This document shows, in pieces, positions 1-10,277 of a stretch of 64,000 nucleotides of DNA (position 1 is the first letter of the stretch; each line of letters starts with the position of its first letter). The notes below the pieces were generated by a model. That model saw nothing but the letters and a program-made list of their open reading frames with translations. It was not told the DNA's origin and did not search any database. Made by a program: the position numbers and the translations under genes. Origin of the DNA: an uncultured Gammaproteobacteria bacterium (GTDB lineage: Bacteria; Pseudomonadota; Gammaproteobacteria; Nitrosococcales; Methylophagaceae); NCBI GenBank assembly GCA_905181885.1, contig CAJIZI010000001.1:186001-250000 (forward strand), given 5' to 3'.

Positions 1-880
1 TTTCAGTTCTAACCAAAACTAAACTTGCCAACGATGCAGCTGCAACGGCTGCTGGCTGGGCTGTCGTATACACAAAGGTGCGAGATTGCTGGATCAATGT
101 TTCGATAACATCTTTATCCGCTGCAACAAAGGCACCTGCTGTACCAAATGCTTTGCCTAAAGTGCCCATCACAATCGGCATGTGTTCTGCTTTAACTTGC
201 CAATGTTCAACCGAACCTCGGCCATGCTTACCTAAAACTCCGATAGCATGGGCATCATCCACCATCAGAGCTGCTTGATGCTTTTGTGTTAATTGAATCA
301 ATGGTTGAAGGGGGGCCAAGTCGCCATCCATACTAAAAACACCATCAGTCACTACTAGGCGGCAACCGCTATCCTCAGTTTGACGTAAACGTCTTTGCAA
401 AGACCCCATATCTGCATGATGATAACGCCAAGATTTAGCAGCTGATAAACGGCCACCATCCAAAAGCGACGCATGATTTAACTTATCTTGAATAACCACG
501 TCACCACGTGACATAAGGCCATCAATCACACCTAAATTAGCCTGATACCCCGATGAGAATAGCAGCACAGATTGTTGCCCCATAAAATCAGCTAAAGCTT
601 CTTCAAGTTGCTGATGGTAATAACTGTGACCACTTAATAAATGGGCGGCTCCACTGCCAACACCCTCAGTCTCAGCAGCGTTGATAAAGGCTTTTGTGAT
701 AGTGGGATGGGCAGCAAGCCCAAGATAGTCATTACTACAAAATGACAGCATTTCTTTACCGTCTATAATAACGCTAACACCTTGCTCACCTGAACGCGTT
801 CGCAGACGGCGATAGCGGCCAGATAATTGCCTCTCAGCTAAAGTAGCTGCTAACGCCTTCGACCAAGGTAAGCTCGCCAC
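1..880 (-). CDS. bioF: 8-amino-7-oxononanoate synthase, 3' end outside window
   Basis: This PLP enzyme condenses pimeloyl thioester with alanine to give 8-amino-7-oxononanoate, the first committed ring-building step of biotin synthesis. About 293 residues are visible, and the C-terminal quarter lies beyond base 1. I see the family's SNDYLGL segment near the N-terminus, GVFSMDGD, VDDAHAIGVLG and the PLP-lysine motif GTLGKAFG. The start is a GTG at 880, directly abutting the bioB stop codon (881-883), so the two genes are translationally coupled in a bioB-bioF operon. No ATG lies nearby in frame at the right place. The family assignment is firm; only the start codon choice is inferred. Confidence 0.93.
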   Translation of the reverse strand, partial: MASLPWSKALAATLAERQLSGRYRRLRTRSGEQGVSVIIDGKEMLSFCSNDYLGLAAHPTITKAFINAAETEGVGSGAAHLLSGHSYYHQQLEEALADFMGQQSVLLFSSGYQANLGVIDGLMSRGDVVIQDKLNHASLLDGGRLSAAKSWRYHHADMGSLQRRLRQTEDSGCRLVVTDGVFSMDGDLAPLQPLIQLTQKHQAALMVDDAHAIGVLGKHGRGSVEHWQVKAEHMPIVMGTLGKAFGTAGAFVAADKDVIETLIQQSRTFVYTTAQPAAVAAASLASLVLVRTE

Positions 881-1885
881 TTAAGCAGCTGATGCGTGTT
901 TACCGGCATCAGAATCTTGTAGGATATTGATACCTAAACGAGCAAATAGTTTTTGGTCGTGTGCCGTATCCGGATTGTCTGTAGTTAATAACTTTTCACC
1001 ATAAAAAATAGAGTTAGCACCAGCCAAAAAAGTCATTGCTTGTAATTCATCACTCATATGTTCACGGCCTGCTGACAATCGAACCATCGATTTAGGCATC
1101 ATTAACCTCGCAACTGCAATTGTTCTTACGAAATCAAGTGGGTCGAGTGTGTCCATTTCAGCCATCGGCGTACCTTCGACTTGTACTAGCAGATTAATCG
1201 GCACACTTTGTGGATGTGCTGGTAGGTTAGCTAAAGCCATCAATAAGCCAGCGCGATCTTCTGGGTTCTCTCCCATACCAACAATTCCACCACTACACAC
1301 ATTAATATTCGCATCGCGAACATGGTCTAACGTATCTAAGCGATCTTGATATGTGCGGGTAGAGATAATATCGCCATAAAATTCGGGGGAGGTGTCTAAA
1401 TTATGGTTGTAATAATCAAGGCCCGCCTCTTTTAAACGTGTTGCTTGATGCCCTTCTAACATACCCAAGGTCACACACGTTTCTAGACCAAGATCTTTAA
1501 CGCCTGACACCATAGCAGCAATTCGTTCAAGATCACGATCTTTTAAATTACGCCACGCAGCACCCATACAAAAGCGACTTGCACCTGATTCTTTCGCTTT
1601 TGTCGCATTTTCTAATACTCGCTCTAACGGCATCAGAGGTGTTGCTTTAACTGCAGATTCATGATGTGCACTTTGTGGACAATATCCACAATCTTCAGCA
1701 CAGCCACCGGTTTTTATACTTAATAGGGTACTTACTTGTACTACATTTGGGTCAAAGTTAGCACGATGAAGAGTCTGGGCTCGGAACATTAAATCGGCAA
1801 AAGGTAAAGCATATAAGCTTTCTACTTGCTCTAGCTGCCAGTCATGACGAATTGTTTGATCGGGATTAGCTATATTTTTAGGCAT
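881..1885 (-). CDS. bioB: Biotin synthase
   Basis: Radical SAM enzyme inserting sulfur into dethiobiotin, the last step of biotin synthesis. The 334-aa length is typical. The radical-SAM cluster motif is CxxxCxxC at C62, C66 and C69 ([13 protein letters not shown]), and the remainder matches BioB, including [12 protein letters not shown] and [12 protein letters not shown]. The following gene is bioF with no gap. Upstream lies about 275 nt of non-coding sequence separating it from ubiA, so bioB is probably the first gene of its transcript. I did not find a convincing BirA operator there. Confidence 0.97.
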   Translation of the reverse strand: MPKNIANPDQTIRHDWQLEQVESLYALPFADLMFRAQTLHRANFDPNVVQVSTLLSIKTGGCAEDCGYCPQSAHHESAVKATPLMPLERVLENATKAKESGASRFCMGAAWRNLKDRDLERIAAMVSGVKDLGLETCVTLGMLEGHQATRLKEAGLDYYNHNLDTSPEFYGDIISTRTYQDRLDTLDHVRDANINVCSGGIVGMGENPEDRAGLLMALANLPAHPQSVPINLLVQVEGTPMAEMDTLDPLDFVRTIAVARLMMPKSMVRLSAGREHMSDELQAMTFLAGANSIFYGEKLLTTDNPDTAHDQKLFARLGINILQDSDAGKHASAA

Positions 1886-1972
1886 GATAATACTTCATAT
1901 AAATAAATAGATTGATTTTAAATGTTATTCAATTGACTAACAACATCTAGACACAAAAGTTACGTCTAAACC

Positions 1973-1999
1973 ATTATATTGTACAGCAAACTATTCCAA
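1973..1999 (-). promoter_or_regulatory. Weak candidate promoter for bioB-bioF
   Basis: Read on the minus strand, a perfect TATAAT (1978-1973) lies 15 bp from a TTGGAA (1999-1994), about 90 nt before the bioB start. The spacing is short and the -35 poor, so this is only a candidate. The rest of the 1886-2161 intergenic stretch shows no gene, terminator or clear BirA palindrome. Confidence 0.3.
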
Positions 2000-2161
2000 A
2001 CGCAGTGTCTACTCAGAGTGAACCACAGAGCTTTTTTCTATTTGTACTCACTTTCAATAAAATGAGTCTGTTATGAAGGCACTACCAAACAAAAGGGCTG
2101 TCATAATTTAATGAGCTGAGACTCCACTAAACGTTTATGCTTGTGATCTTATATGCAGGCT

Positions 2162-3022
2162 TCAAATAATAGCGTAATGTGCAACTATAGTTACAAAAAA
2201 TGACGCTCCTACCCAGTTATTATTAAGAAATGCCTTTAAGTAATTTTCTACTCCACCTACCCATGCCAATCGTTGTTGATAAACAAATAACCCAACAGAT
2301 GCTAACAAGCCCAGGTTGTATATAAAACTCATTTCTAGTTGTCGGCCAATTATTGCCATCATCACGATAAATGTGAGTTGTATAATGGCAATAATTACTC
2401 TGTTATTACTACCAAACAGCACCGCTGTTGACTTAACTCCAGCCAACAAATCATCTTCTCGATCAGCCATCGCATAAAATGTATCATAGATAACCGACCA
2501 GAGTATATTAGCTAAAAATAATAGCCATGCGATTGCTGGCACATTTCCAGTTTGAGCTGCAAAAGCCATCGGAATTGCCCAACCAAATGCCATCCCTAAA
2601 TATACTTGAGGAAAATGTGTGTAACGCTTCATAAAAGGATAAGTGGCTGCTAAAAACAAGCCGACAATTGACATTAAAATTGTCAGCATATTAAGTAGTA
2701 AAACTAGAAAAAAAGCTATTGTGGACAAAACAGCGAATAAGCACAAAGCCTCTTTACCTTCCAATGCACCGGTTGCTAATGGCCTACCCATTGTTCTACT
2801 CACCTGTCCATCTATATCTCTATCTGCATAATCATTTATCACACAGCCTGCACTTCGCATCACAATGACACCCAGTGTGAACACAATTAACACTAATAAG
2901 TCTGGTACACCTTGAGCAGCTATCCATAATGCCGACAAAGTAGGCCATAACAACAATAAGACACCTATAGGCTTATCTAGCCGCATTAGCTGAATATAGT
3001 GGGGTAACCTATCTCTCATCAT
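2162..3022 (-). CDS. ubiA: 4-hydroxybenzoate polyprenyltransferase
   Basis: Inner-membrane prenyltransferase that attaches the polyprenyl tail to 4-hydroxybenzoate in ubiquinone synthesis. The protein has 286 aa and is mostly hydrophobic with multiple membrane helices. Both Asp-rich Mg/prenyl-diphosphate motifs are visible: NDYADRDID (63-71) followed by GRPLATG, and [12 protein letters not shown] (179-190). It starts within the last 4 nt of ubiC, which supplies its substrate, so the pair is translationally coupled. Confidence 0.97.
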   Translation of the reverse strand: MMRDRLPHYIQLMRLDKPIGVLLLLWPTLSALWIAAQGVPDLLVLIVFTLGVIVMRSAGCVINDYADRDIDGQVSRTMGRPLATGALEGKEALCLFAVLSTIAFFLVLLLNMLTILMSIVGLFLAATYPFMKRYTHFPQVYLGMAFGWAIPMAFAAQTGNVPAIAWLLFLANILWSVIYDTFYAMADREDDLLAGVKSTAVLFGSNNRVIIAIIQLTFIVMMAIIGRQLEMSFIYNLGLLASVGLFVYQQRLAWVGGVENYLKAFLNNNWVGASFFVTIVAHYAII

Positions 3023-3555
3023 CGCGAATATAGCGCTGGTAAAAAAATTTCATTAACAAGTAAACCCTTGCCCGCAATATGAAACTGAGAACGCCTCCCC
3101 CATAATACTTGTGGGCGCTCCTCTTCTTCTAACAACGCCATTTCATATAGCCATTGCCCTGGTTTTATGCAAGCAATTTCAATCGGACCACGAGTCACAG
3201 TCGGATCAGAAAACAACAGCTCTCCCAGTGGCTTGCTCCCCAATTGATTGAAGCGATGTTGCATATTCATATATGTTGTTCTGGGTACTATTGTTCGCGC
3301 ATAAACATTCGCCCTATCACCATCCATTAAACGCACTTCTCGTTGATAGCTAAGTTCATTTAGCGGTGATTTTAAAGACAAACTTTCATCAATTAATGGT
3401 TTAATCCAACTATTACCTAGCAAATCAACTGAAAAAACACCTTGGTTATGTTTTATTAATCGCCGCGTGAGCGAACCTTTATGAAGCAACCATTCAGCTA
3501 TGTCCGGAGGCATCAAACGTCGCTGAGGTCGATACCACTGTGTTAAACCATTCAT
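3019..3555 (-). CDS. ubiC: Chorismate pyruvate-lyase
   Basis: Converts chorismate to 4-hydroxybenzoate and pyruvate, the entry step of ubiquinone synthesis. At 178 aa it is near the family's usual 165-190 aa. Recognisable blocks are SLTRRLI near the N-terminus, the [11 protein letters not shown] segment (UbiC arginine-containing core), LGELLF and a C-terminal [22 protein letters not shown]. The stop overlaps the ubiA start by 4 nt. Sequence divergence among UbiC proteins is high, but the neighbour ubiA makes the call secure. Confidence 0.93.
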   Translation of the reverse strand: MNGLTQWYRPQRRLMPPDIAEWLLHKGSLTRRLIKHNQGVFSVDLLGNSWIKPLIDESLSLKSPLNELSYQREVRLMDGDRANVYARTIVPRTTYMNMQHRFNQLGSKPLGELLFSDPTVTRGPIEIACIKPGQWLYEMALLEEEERPQVLWGRRSQFHIAGKGLLVNEIFLPALYSR

Positions 3556-3576
3556 AACACGCGCCCGACAAACATA

Positions 3577-5673
3577 TTACACTTGTCCAAAATCAATTTT
3601 ATGCCCAAACCACCGCTCAACTAAAGCATCACTATTATCTGGTGAAGACGTCAATAAATTATCCGCGGCAGCTGACATCAGATTAATCAAATCTTGATCT
3701 TCCATCAAGTTTGCAACTCTAAATTCGGCTAGTCCAGTCTGCCTCGTACCCAATAATTCCCCGGGACCCCGTAACTCTAAATCGCGCTGCGCGATCAAAA
3801 ACCCATCATTAGTATCACGCAAACAACTTAAACGTGATTGAGCATTTTCTGACAACGGAGACCGATACATTAATACACATTGACTTTCTAGCTTACCACG
3901 GCCCACTCGACCACGTAATTGATGCAACTGTGCCAAGCCTAAACGCTCTGCATTCTCAATTATCATCAAACTAGCATTCGGAACGTCAACACCAACTTCG
4001 ATGACTGTTGTAGCAACTAACAGATCAATTTCACCAGATTTAAAACGCATCATTATTTGATCTTTTTCTGCAGACTTCATTCGCCCATGGATCAAGGCGA
4101 CACGACAGTCTGGTAAAGACAACTGTAACTCTGTCGCTGCATCCTCAGCAGCCTTACATTGCAATTTTTCTGACTCCTCTACTAATGTACAAACCCAATA
4201 GACCTGCCTGCTTTGTTGGCAGGCAATATGAACCCGTTCAATAATATTTTGACGGCGCGTATCAGGAATTACCGCTGTCGTGATGGCCGTCCTACCCGGT
4301 GGTAACTCATCGATCACTGAAACATCTAAGTCTGCATAGGCTGTCATTGCCAAGGTTCTTGGAATAGGAGTTGCTGTCATCACTAATTGGTGCGGAAAAA
4401 TATTAGCATTTCGTCCTTTATCTCTCAGCGCTAAGCGTTGATGGACACCAAAGCGATGTTGCTCGTCAATAACCACTATGCCCAAACGAGAAAATATCAC
4501 ATTATCTTGAAATAAAGCGTGCGTACCCACCAACACATCAATTTCACCTTGAACTAATTCTGCCATTACGCGACGCTTTTCAACAACCGTCTGCTTACCC
4601 ACACACCAACCTACTTTGATACCCAAAGGAGACAACCAATTTTTAAAAGTTTGAAAATGTTGCTCTGCAAGCAATTCTGTAGGAGCCATCATAGCGGCCT
4701 GATAACCTGCAGTTACCGATTCTAAAACAGCTAAAGCAGCGACAATAGTTTTACCTGAACCCACATCACCTTGAATCAGACGTTGCATTGGAAGCCCTAA
4801 CTTAATATCTTTCAAAATATCATTGATAACGCGTTGCTGGGCAGTTGTAAGTGAAAAGGGTAACGCAGTCAGTAAAGCATTTCGTTGTTGGCCATCAGTC
4901 CTTAAAATAGGCGCTTTATGACTTTGCATTTTAGAGCGGACTTTACGTAAGCTTATATGCTGTGCCAGTAATTCTTCATAGGCCAACCGACGCTGTTTCG
5001 GGTGTCGCCGATCCATTAATAATTGTACATTCACATCAGGTGGTGGTTGATGTACAAAACCTAAGGCCTCTGCTAAAGAAGAATCTGCCACATCATGCAA
5101 ACGTGCTGTTGGTGGTATTAATTCCGGTAACGATACTCCATCAGTCAAAAATATCAACGCCTGCTTAATTAACTTTCGAAAACTTAGCTGATGTAAGCCT
5201 TCTGTCGTTGGGTATATTGGTGTCAATTCAGCATCAACTGGCACAATAGTATCTGTTGGAATAATGCTGTATTCGGGATGCACCATCTCTAGTGAGGAGG
5301 GCCCTTTGCGTATCTCACCAAAACAGCGTACGCGTACGCCTTCTGATAATTGCTGTTGTTGTACTTTTGAAAAATGAAAAAACCTCAACACTATGGAGCC
5401 AGTATCGTCATCAAGGTAACAGAGCAAAGTACGGCGACGTCCAAACGTAACTTGACTCAAGCGAATGGCCCCCTCGACTAAGCCTTCTTTTCCAGATATC
5501 AAGCTACCCATTGGTAATAATTGCGTCCTATCTTGATAGCGTAGAGGAAGATGGAACAACAGATCTTGGATCTGTTTGATACCTAATTTATGCAAACGCT
5601 CAGCAATTTTATTACCGACTCCTTTTAGTTCAGTAATAGGCTGTGTTAATGCATTAATTTCTCTAGCAACCAA
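3577..5673 (-). CDS. recG: ATP-dependent DNA helicase RecG
   Basis: Branch-migrating helicase that remodels stalled replication forks and Holliday junctions. The 698-aa protein is close to the E. coli length (693). The N-terminal part carries the wedge/OB-fold segment. The helicase core shows Walker A GDVGSGKT, the motif II variant DEQHRFGVHQR, motif III TATPIPRTLAMT and motif VI QLHQLRGRVGRG. It follows ridA at 20 nt in the spoT-ridA-recG order common in gammaproteobacteria. Confidence 0.98.
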   Translation of the reverse strand: MVAREINALTQPITELKGVGNKIAERLHKLGIKQIQDLLFHLPLRYQDRTQLLPMGSLISGKEGLVEGAIRLSQVTFGRRRTLLCYLDDDTGSIVLRFFHFSKVQQQQLSEGVRVRCFGEIRKGPSSLEMVHPEYSIIPTDTIVPVDAELTPIYPTTEGLHQLSFRKLIKQALIFLTDGVSLPELIPPTARLHDVADSSLAEALGFVHQPPPDVNVQLLMDRRHPKQRRLAYEELLAQHISLRKVRSKMQSHKAPILRTDGQQRNALLTALPFSLTTAQQRVINDILKDIKLGLPMQRLIQGDVGSGKTIVAALAVLESVTAGYQAAMMAPTELLAEQHFQTFKNWLSPLGIKVGWCVGKQTVVEKRRVMAELVQGEIDVLVGTHALFQDNVIFSRLGIVVIDEQHRFGVHQRLALRDKGRNANIFPHQLVMTATPIPRTLAMTAYADLDVSVIDELPPGRTAITTAVIPDTRRQNIIERVHIACQQSRQVYWVCTLVEESEKLQCKAAEDAATELQLSLPDCRVALIHGRMKSAEKDQIMMRFKSGEIDLLVATTVIEVGVDVPNASLMIIENAERLGLAQLHQLRGRVGRGKLESQCVLMYRSPLSENAQSRLSCLRDTNDGFLIAQRDLELRGPGELLGTRQTGLAEFRVANLMEDQDLINLMSAAADNLLTSSPDNSDALVERWFGHKIDFGQV

Positions 5674-5693
5674 TGATATTGTCTGACTCTAAG

Positions 5694-6080
5694 TTATGCA
5701 TCAATATGCATTACACCATCCATTTCGACTGGCACTGCTTTTGGTAAAGAAGCAACGCCAATTGCAGCACGTGCAGGATAGGGTTGCTCAAAGTATTCAG
5801 CCATAATTTCATTAACGGTTGCAAAGTGACTTAAGTCTGTTAAGAAAATATTCAGCTTCACAATATCTTGCAAGTTACCTCCAGCCGCTTCGGCTACAGC
5901 TGATAGATTGTCAAAGACAAGTCGTACTTGAACAGCAAAATCACCATCACTTATCTCCATAGTTTCTGGTACTAAAGGGATTTGGCCTGATAAATAAACC
6001 ACATTACCAACCTTAATTGCTTGTGAATATGTCCCAATTGCTTGAGGTGCTTTTGCTGTGTGAATAATTTCACGTGCCAT
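5694..6080 (-). CDS. ridA: 2-iminobutanoate/2-iminopropanoate deaminase (RidA family)
   Basis: Hydrolyses reactive enamine/imine intermediates released by PLP enzymes such as threonine dehydratase. At 128 aa it has full family length. Signature elements are the N-terminal [18 protein letters not shown] and [12 protein letters not shown], the catalytic-arginine segment [15 protein letters not shown] and a terminal [11 protein letters not shown]. It sits between spoT and recG, a conserved position for ridA in gammaproteobacteria. SpoT lies 23 nt upstream, so they are probably co-transcribed. Confidence 0.96.
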   Translation of the reverse strand: MAREIIHTAKAPQAIGTYSQAIKVGNVVYLSGQIPLVPETMEISDGDFAVQVRLVFDNLSAVAEAAGGNLQDIVKLNIFLTDLSHFATVNEIMAEYFEQPYPARAAIGVASLPKAVPVEMDGVMHIDA

Positions 6081-6103
6081 GTTTTAAACTCTCCAATATA
6101 CAG

Positions 6104-8269
6104 TTAATGCTTTAATCGTGTGATGCGCTCAACCATCTTAATTCGCCTCAACCGTCGAATGATATTTGCCAAATGCTTTCTACTTAATACACCAATCGTT
6201 AAACGTAAGTCGCTATATTCACTATCGCGCTCATCAACAATTACATTATCAATATTTGAATTGTTTTCTGAAACAGCCGCAGCAATCGTCGCTAGTGCTC
6301 CACGTTCATTTTTAACATGCACTAATATTTCAACTGAAAACTCACGATTTATGTCTGCAGCCCATGCCACATCCAACCATTTTTCACTTTGGTCACGTAA
6401 ATTCATGGTTGTTTTACAATTATCCTGATGGACAACAATACCCCGTCCAGCACTAATAAAACCATGTATAGGATCACCCGGAATAGGGTGACAACATCGC
6501 CCGAAATTAACCACCATACCCTCAGTACCCGCGATAAGTAATGCTTGAGGAGCTACCTCACCGACATTACCATTTGCATTGACTAATTTCTGGGCTATTA
6601 ATAATGCAGAACGATCACCGAGACCTATACCTTCTAATAGTTGATTAAAATTCTCTAATTCAAATTCTGCAACAACCTCAGCCATTTTTTGCTCTGACAA
6701 AGCATCAATACTACTCGAAAAAGCATGTAAATTCTTAGCCAACATATGTCGCCCTAACAACGCAGCCTCATCATTACGCAACTGTTTCAAATAATGCCTT
6801 ATATTTGTTCGGGCTTTAGCCGTCGTTACAAAGTTTAGCCATGTAGCATTTGGATGAGATGAACTTGTAGTAATAATTTCAACTGATTGACCGGTTTCTA
6901 ATGGAGTGCTGAGAGGAACTAAATGCCAACCGACTTTGGCTGCAACACAATGATTACCTACATCCGTATGCACGGCATAAGCAAAATCGACAGCCGTAGC
7001 TCCTTTAGGCAACGCCATGATTTTACCTGCTGGGGTAAAAACATAAATTTCTTCTGGGAATAAATCAATCCGTAGATTCTCTAAAAACTCAATTGAATCA
7101 CCCGAGTTTTTCTGAATTTCCAATAACCCTTGCAGCCATTGCCTTGCAAGACGATGTGCTAAGTTACCACCTTCATTTTCACCGGCTTTATACAGCCAAT
7201 GTGCAGCCACACCGGCTTCTGCCATTTTGTCCATATCCTGCGACCGAATCTGTATCTCGACAGGCATACCATAGGGACCAAACAAAACAGTATGTAATGA
7301 TTGATAACCATTAGCTTTAGGAATAGCAATATAGTCTTTAAACTTATTCTGCAACGGCTTATATAGATTATGTACTACGCCCAGCATTCGATAACAAGAA
7401 TCAACATCATCCACCACAATGCGAAAAGCATAGACGTCTAACACCTCAGAAAACGATAGCTTTTTGTCAACCATTTTCCTATATAGGCTGTACAAGTTCT
7501 TTTCTCGACCTTGCACATCAGCTGTCAGACCCTCCTGTTCCATTCTCTTTATAGTGGCTTCAGTAATCTGTCCGACAATCTCTTTTCGGTTACCCCGTGC
7601 TTTACGAACCTCATTTGCTAACACGCGATAGCGTAATGGGTATAACACATGAAAACCCAAATCCTCTAACTCACATCGCATTAAATTCATACCAAGTCGT
7701 TGTGCTATTGGAGCATAAATATCAAGTGTTTCTTCAGCAATCCTTCGCCGCTTTTCAGGACCGAGATGCCCTAAGGTACGCATATTATGTAATCGATCAG
7801 CCAGTTTAACTATAATCACGCGAATGTCTTCAGACATTGCTAGCAGCATTTTCCTTAAACTTTCTGCTTGAGCATGCTGCTTGGTTTCGAAAGTAGCTTT
7901 GGCCAACTTACTAACTCCATCAACCAATAAAGCTACTTCTTCGCTAAACTCTGCTGCTAGGACTTCCCGACTAACCTCTGTGTCTTCAATTACATCATGT
8001 AAGAGACCCGCCATAATACATTCATGATCCATATGCATCATCACTAAAACATGAGCGACGGCTAATGGGTGGGTAATGTATGGCTCACCAGATCGGCGTT
8101 TTTGTTCCTGATGGGCCTGTTCCGCAAAGTGATAGGCTCTACGAATGTCTTTAACTTGACGATCTTTTAAGTAATTGGCAGCTGCAAAACACAAATCATT
8201 GATTGTTATCTTAGGCTCGGCATCATGTATGAGCTCTAATTCTGAATCAACTGTCGGCTTTGCATTCAC
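6104..8269 (-). CDS. spoT: Bifunctional (p)ppGpp synthetase/hydrolase SpoT
   Basis: Controls the stringent-response alarmone by ppGpp hydrolysis and synthesis. The protein has 721 aa. In order: an HD hydrolase domain with the HD pair in GLLHDVIEDTE (near residue 90), a synthetase domain with DYIAIPKANGYQSLHT, a TGS domain (EEIYVFTPAGKIMALPKGATAVDFAYAVHTD split across two strands) and a C-terminal ACT/RRM region. The intact HD motif favours a SpoT/Rel-type bifunctional enzyme over monofunctional RelA. It lies 4 nt from rpoZ, forming the classic gmk-rpoZ-spoT operon. Confidence 0.97.
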   Translation of the reverse strand: MNAKPTVDSELELIHDAEPKITINDLCFAAANYLKDRQVKDIRRAYHFAEQAHQEQKRRSGEPYITHPLAVAHVLVMMHMDHECIMAGLLHDVIEDTEVSREVLAAEFSEEVALLVDGVSKLAKATFETKQHAQAESLRKMLLAMSEDIRVIIVKLADRLHNMRTLGHLGPEKRRRIAEETLDIYAPIAQRLGMNLMRCELEDLGFHVLYPLRYRVLANEVRKARGNRKEIVGQITEATIKRMEQEGLTADVQGREKNLYSLYRKMVDKKLSFSEVLDVYAFRIVVDDVDSCYRMLGVVHNLYKPLQNKFKDYIAIPKANGYQSLHTVLFGPYGMPVEIQIRSQDMDKMAEAGVAAHWLYKAGENEGGNLAHRLARQWLQGLLEIQKNSGDSIEFLENLRIDLFPEEIYVFTPAGKIMALPKGATAVDFAYAVHTDVGNHCVAAKVGWHLVPLSTPLETGQSVEIITTSSSHPNATWLNFVTTAKARTNIRHYLKQLRNDEAALLGRHMLAKNLHAFSSSIDALSEQKMAEVVAEFELENFNQLLEGIGLGDRSALLIAQKLVNANGNVGEVAPQALLIAGTEGMVVNFGRCCHPIPGDPIHGFISAGRGIVVHQDNCKTTMNLRDQSEKWLDVAWAADINREFSVEILVHVKNERGALATIAAAVSENNSNIDNVIVDERDSEYSDLRLTIGVLSRKHLANIIRRLRRIKMVERITRLKH

Positions 8270-8273
8270 GATA

Positions 8274-8525
8274 TTACTCTACTAGAGGAATATTTTCTTT
8301 GGCTGGTACTAATACTTCTGGCTTCGCTTTCTTCTCTAGAATACTCGCATCCGTCAAACCTTCAGCAATCTCACGAAGAGCAAGCACAGTCGGCTTGTCA
8401 TTTTCGCGCTCAACCAAGGGATCGGAACCCATCGCAATTTCTCGCGCTCGTTTTGATGCGATCAATACCAATTGGAAACGGTTTTCTACGTTTTCCAAAC
8501 AATCTTCTACTGTTGTGCGTGCCAT
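8274..8525 (-). CDS. rpoZ: RNA polymerase omega subunit
   Basis: Small subunit assisting RNA polymerase assembly and ppGpp binding at the beta-prime/omega interface. It has 83 aa. The start [20 protein letters not shown] and the helix [11 protein letters not shown] are diagnostic of omega, followed by [16 protein letters not shown]. It lies between gmk and spoT, its standard location, and all three are read on the minus strand. Confidence 0.97.
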   Translation of the reverse strand: MARTTVEDCLENVENRFQLVLIASKRAREIAMGSDPLVERENDKPTVLALREIAEGLTDASILEKKAKPEVLVPAKENIPLVE

Positions 8526-8573
8526 GATATTTCCTCAAAACCAAAACATTGTATTCTACGAAAAATTACATAC

Positions 8574-9186
8574 TTAAGCCAGCAATGTCCTTAATAGTGA
8601 GGCCTGCGCATCTTTTTGAATTGTCATCGAATGTCTTCTTGCGGAAATAATAGTAGTCAATTCTGCCAGCGCCCTGCCAAAGTCATCATTTACAATCAAA
8701 TAGTCAAATTCCACGTAATGTGAAATTTCATTTTCGGCATCACGCATACGACGCTCAATAACATCAGTATCATCCTGCCCTCTGCCTCAGCAAACGCTGT
8801 TCTAATGCCTTCTTTGACGGCGGTAAAATAAAAATACCGATACTCTTGGGATAATTTTTACGAACTTGTTTCGCACCCTGCCAATCAATCTCCAAAATAA
8901 CATCAATACCGGCTTTCAATTGCTCAAAAACAGCCTCAGAAGAAGTACCGTAGGAGTGATCATATACGGTCGCCGATTCTAAAAAATCGCCACGTTCTCG
9001 CATATTGCTGAATACTCTCGGACTAACAAAAAAATAATCTTTGTCAGCAACTTCTCCATCACGGGCTTTTCGCGTGGTGTGAGATATAGATAAGGCTATA
9101 TTGTCTTGTTGTTCAACTAGAGCATTAACCAAACTGGTTTTGCCTGCTCCCGAAGGCGCAGCTACAATAAAAAGGCTACCTAACAT
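8574..9186 (-). pseudogene. gmk: Guanylate kinase, reading frame broken by one +1 frameshift
   Basis: GMP kinase (ATP + GMP to ADP + GDP). The first 138 codons encode the P-loop APSGAGKTSLV, the GMP-binding SHTTRKARDGEV-DYFF block and ILEIDWQGAKQV, then stop at 8770-8772. The rest is intact in another frame (IERRMRDAENEISHY, YLIVNDDF, ending LLRTLLA at 8574). The switch lies at the G3 run on the minus strand (8778-8780). Deleting one base gives an uninterrupted 203-aa protein, and the joined stretch then has the same length as E. coli Gmk there. Guanylate kinase is normally essential, so a sequencing or assembly error is the simplest explanation. It heads the gmk-rpoZ-spoT operon. Confidence 0.9.
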
Positions 9187-9297
9187 AAGCTTAATTCCAT
9201 CACTAAATCCACAAACTTGCCTTAAGGATAACAGCTAAAAAAGGTAATAATCACACTAAAAAATTGTCTGCAGAGTTTACTCACACCCCGCAGAGTA

Positions 9298-10167
9298 TTA
9301 TTCTATATTCTGTACTTGTTCTCGCATCTGTTCAATCAGTACTTTTAACTGCACTGTGTGATTGGTCGTCTCAGTATTGATCGATTTTGAACCCAAGGTA
9401 TTAGCCTCTCTATTCAATTCCTGCATCAAAAAATCCAGGCGCCTCCCTGTGGGTCCATCACGTTGCAGACACCTTTTGCACTTCAACCACATGGCTTTCC
9501 AACCTATCTAGCTCTTCGGCAACATCGCTTTTTTGAGCCAACAACACCATTTCTTGTTCTAAGCGTTCAGGGTCAAGACTTACTTTTAATTCGGTAACGC
9601 GTTCCTGCAAACGTTGTTGATGCTGTGTCAAAATTTCCGGCATTCGTCGTCTTACATCCTCTAGCAATACCATCAATTTGTAAGCAACGTTGCGCAATCA
9701 TTGTTTTTAAAGCGGCACCCTCAGTCTCACGCGTCACAATTAATTCATCAATAGCCGCGCGGACCAATGTCATTATCGAGTTATGTAATGCAACTTGATC
9801 CAAACTTTCTGTTTTCAACACACCAGGCCACTGCAATACTTTAACTGGATCAATTGGTGCAGCTTGAGTTGATAGTTCCGCTATAACCTCACAATTTTCG
9901 ACTACAGACTTTAGCTAAGTTTCGATCTATATTTACTTTAGACAAGCCTGCTGCAGGTATCTTGTAACGTAATACAGCATCTACTTTTCCACGCGATAAT
10001 TTCTCAGTAAATAATTTGCGAATAGGCATCTCCAGTGAACGAAAGCATTCATCAAGGCGCAATGAAAGTTCCAAGTAGCGATGGTTCACAGATCGTACTT
10101 CACAAGTTAATTCACCTTGTTCAGTTTGCTCTTCTTGGCGAGCAAATGCCGTCATACTTCTCGTCAC
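9298..10167 (-). pseudogene. yicC: YicC-family endoribonuclease, broken by three frameshifts
   Basis: YicC proteins are endoribonucleases linked to small-RNA turnover. Homology is continuous end to end: MTRSMTAFARQE and NHRYLELSLRLDE at the start, VTRETEGAALK in the middle, then EMVLLAQKSDVAEELDRL, GRRLDFLMQELNREANTL, and KVLIEQMREQVQNIE at the end. It needs three frame changes, near 9901-9912, 9673-9694 and 9461-9477. Removing exactly one base at each site restores a 288-aa protein, matching E. coli YicC (287). Divergent from rph, as in many gammaproteobacteria. Real decay is possible because yicC is dispensable, but the same +1 pattern in gmk and thrC suggests a common cause. Confidence 0.88.
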
Positions 10168-10235
10168 GCTTTCATCCAGATTAGTTTAAAAGTCACATCT
10201 TAACGAAAAGCACACTAAATAAGATAGTAGACAAG

Positions 10236-10241
10236 TATAAT
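10236..10241 (+). promoter_or_regulatory. Candidate -10 element for rph-rdgB-hemW
   Basis: A perfect TATAAT lies 37 nt before the rph start in the 110-nt divergent yicC/rph spacer. No good -35 sequence stands 17 bp upstream, so support is limited. An AAGGAA ribosome binding site precedes the rph ATG by 9 nt. Confidence 0.3.
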
Positions 10242-10277
10242 AGTTTTATTTTTTTATATATCTAAGGAATTTTCACT

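Noticed and set aside
8770-8790. Programmed frameshift in gmk
   Set aside because: No slippery codon with internal Shine-Dalgarno element or stop such as in prfB is visible at the site; the pattern fits a base-call error better.
9298-9697. Separate short frames that could be called as individual small genes
   Set aside because: They join into one YicC homologue after removing one base at each of three places; they are fragments, not genes.
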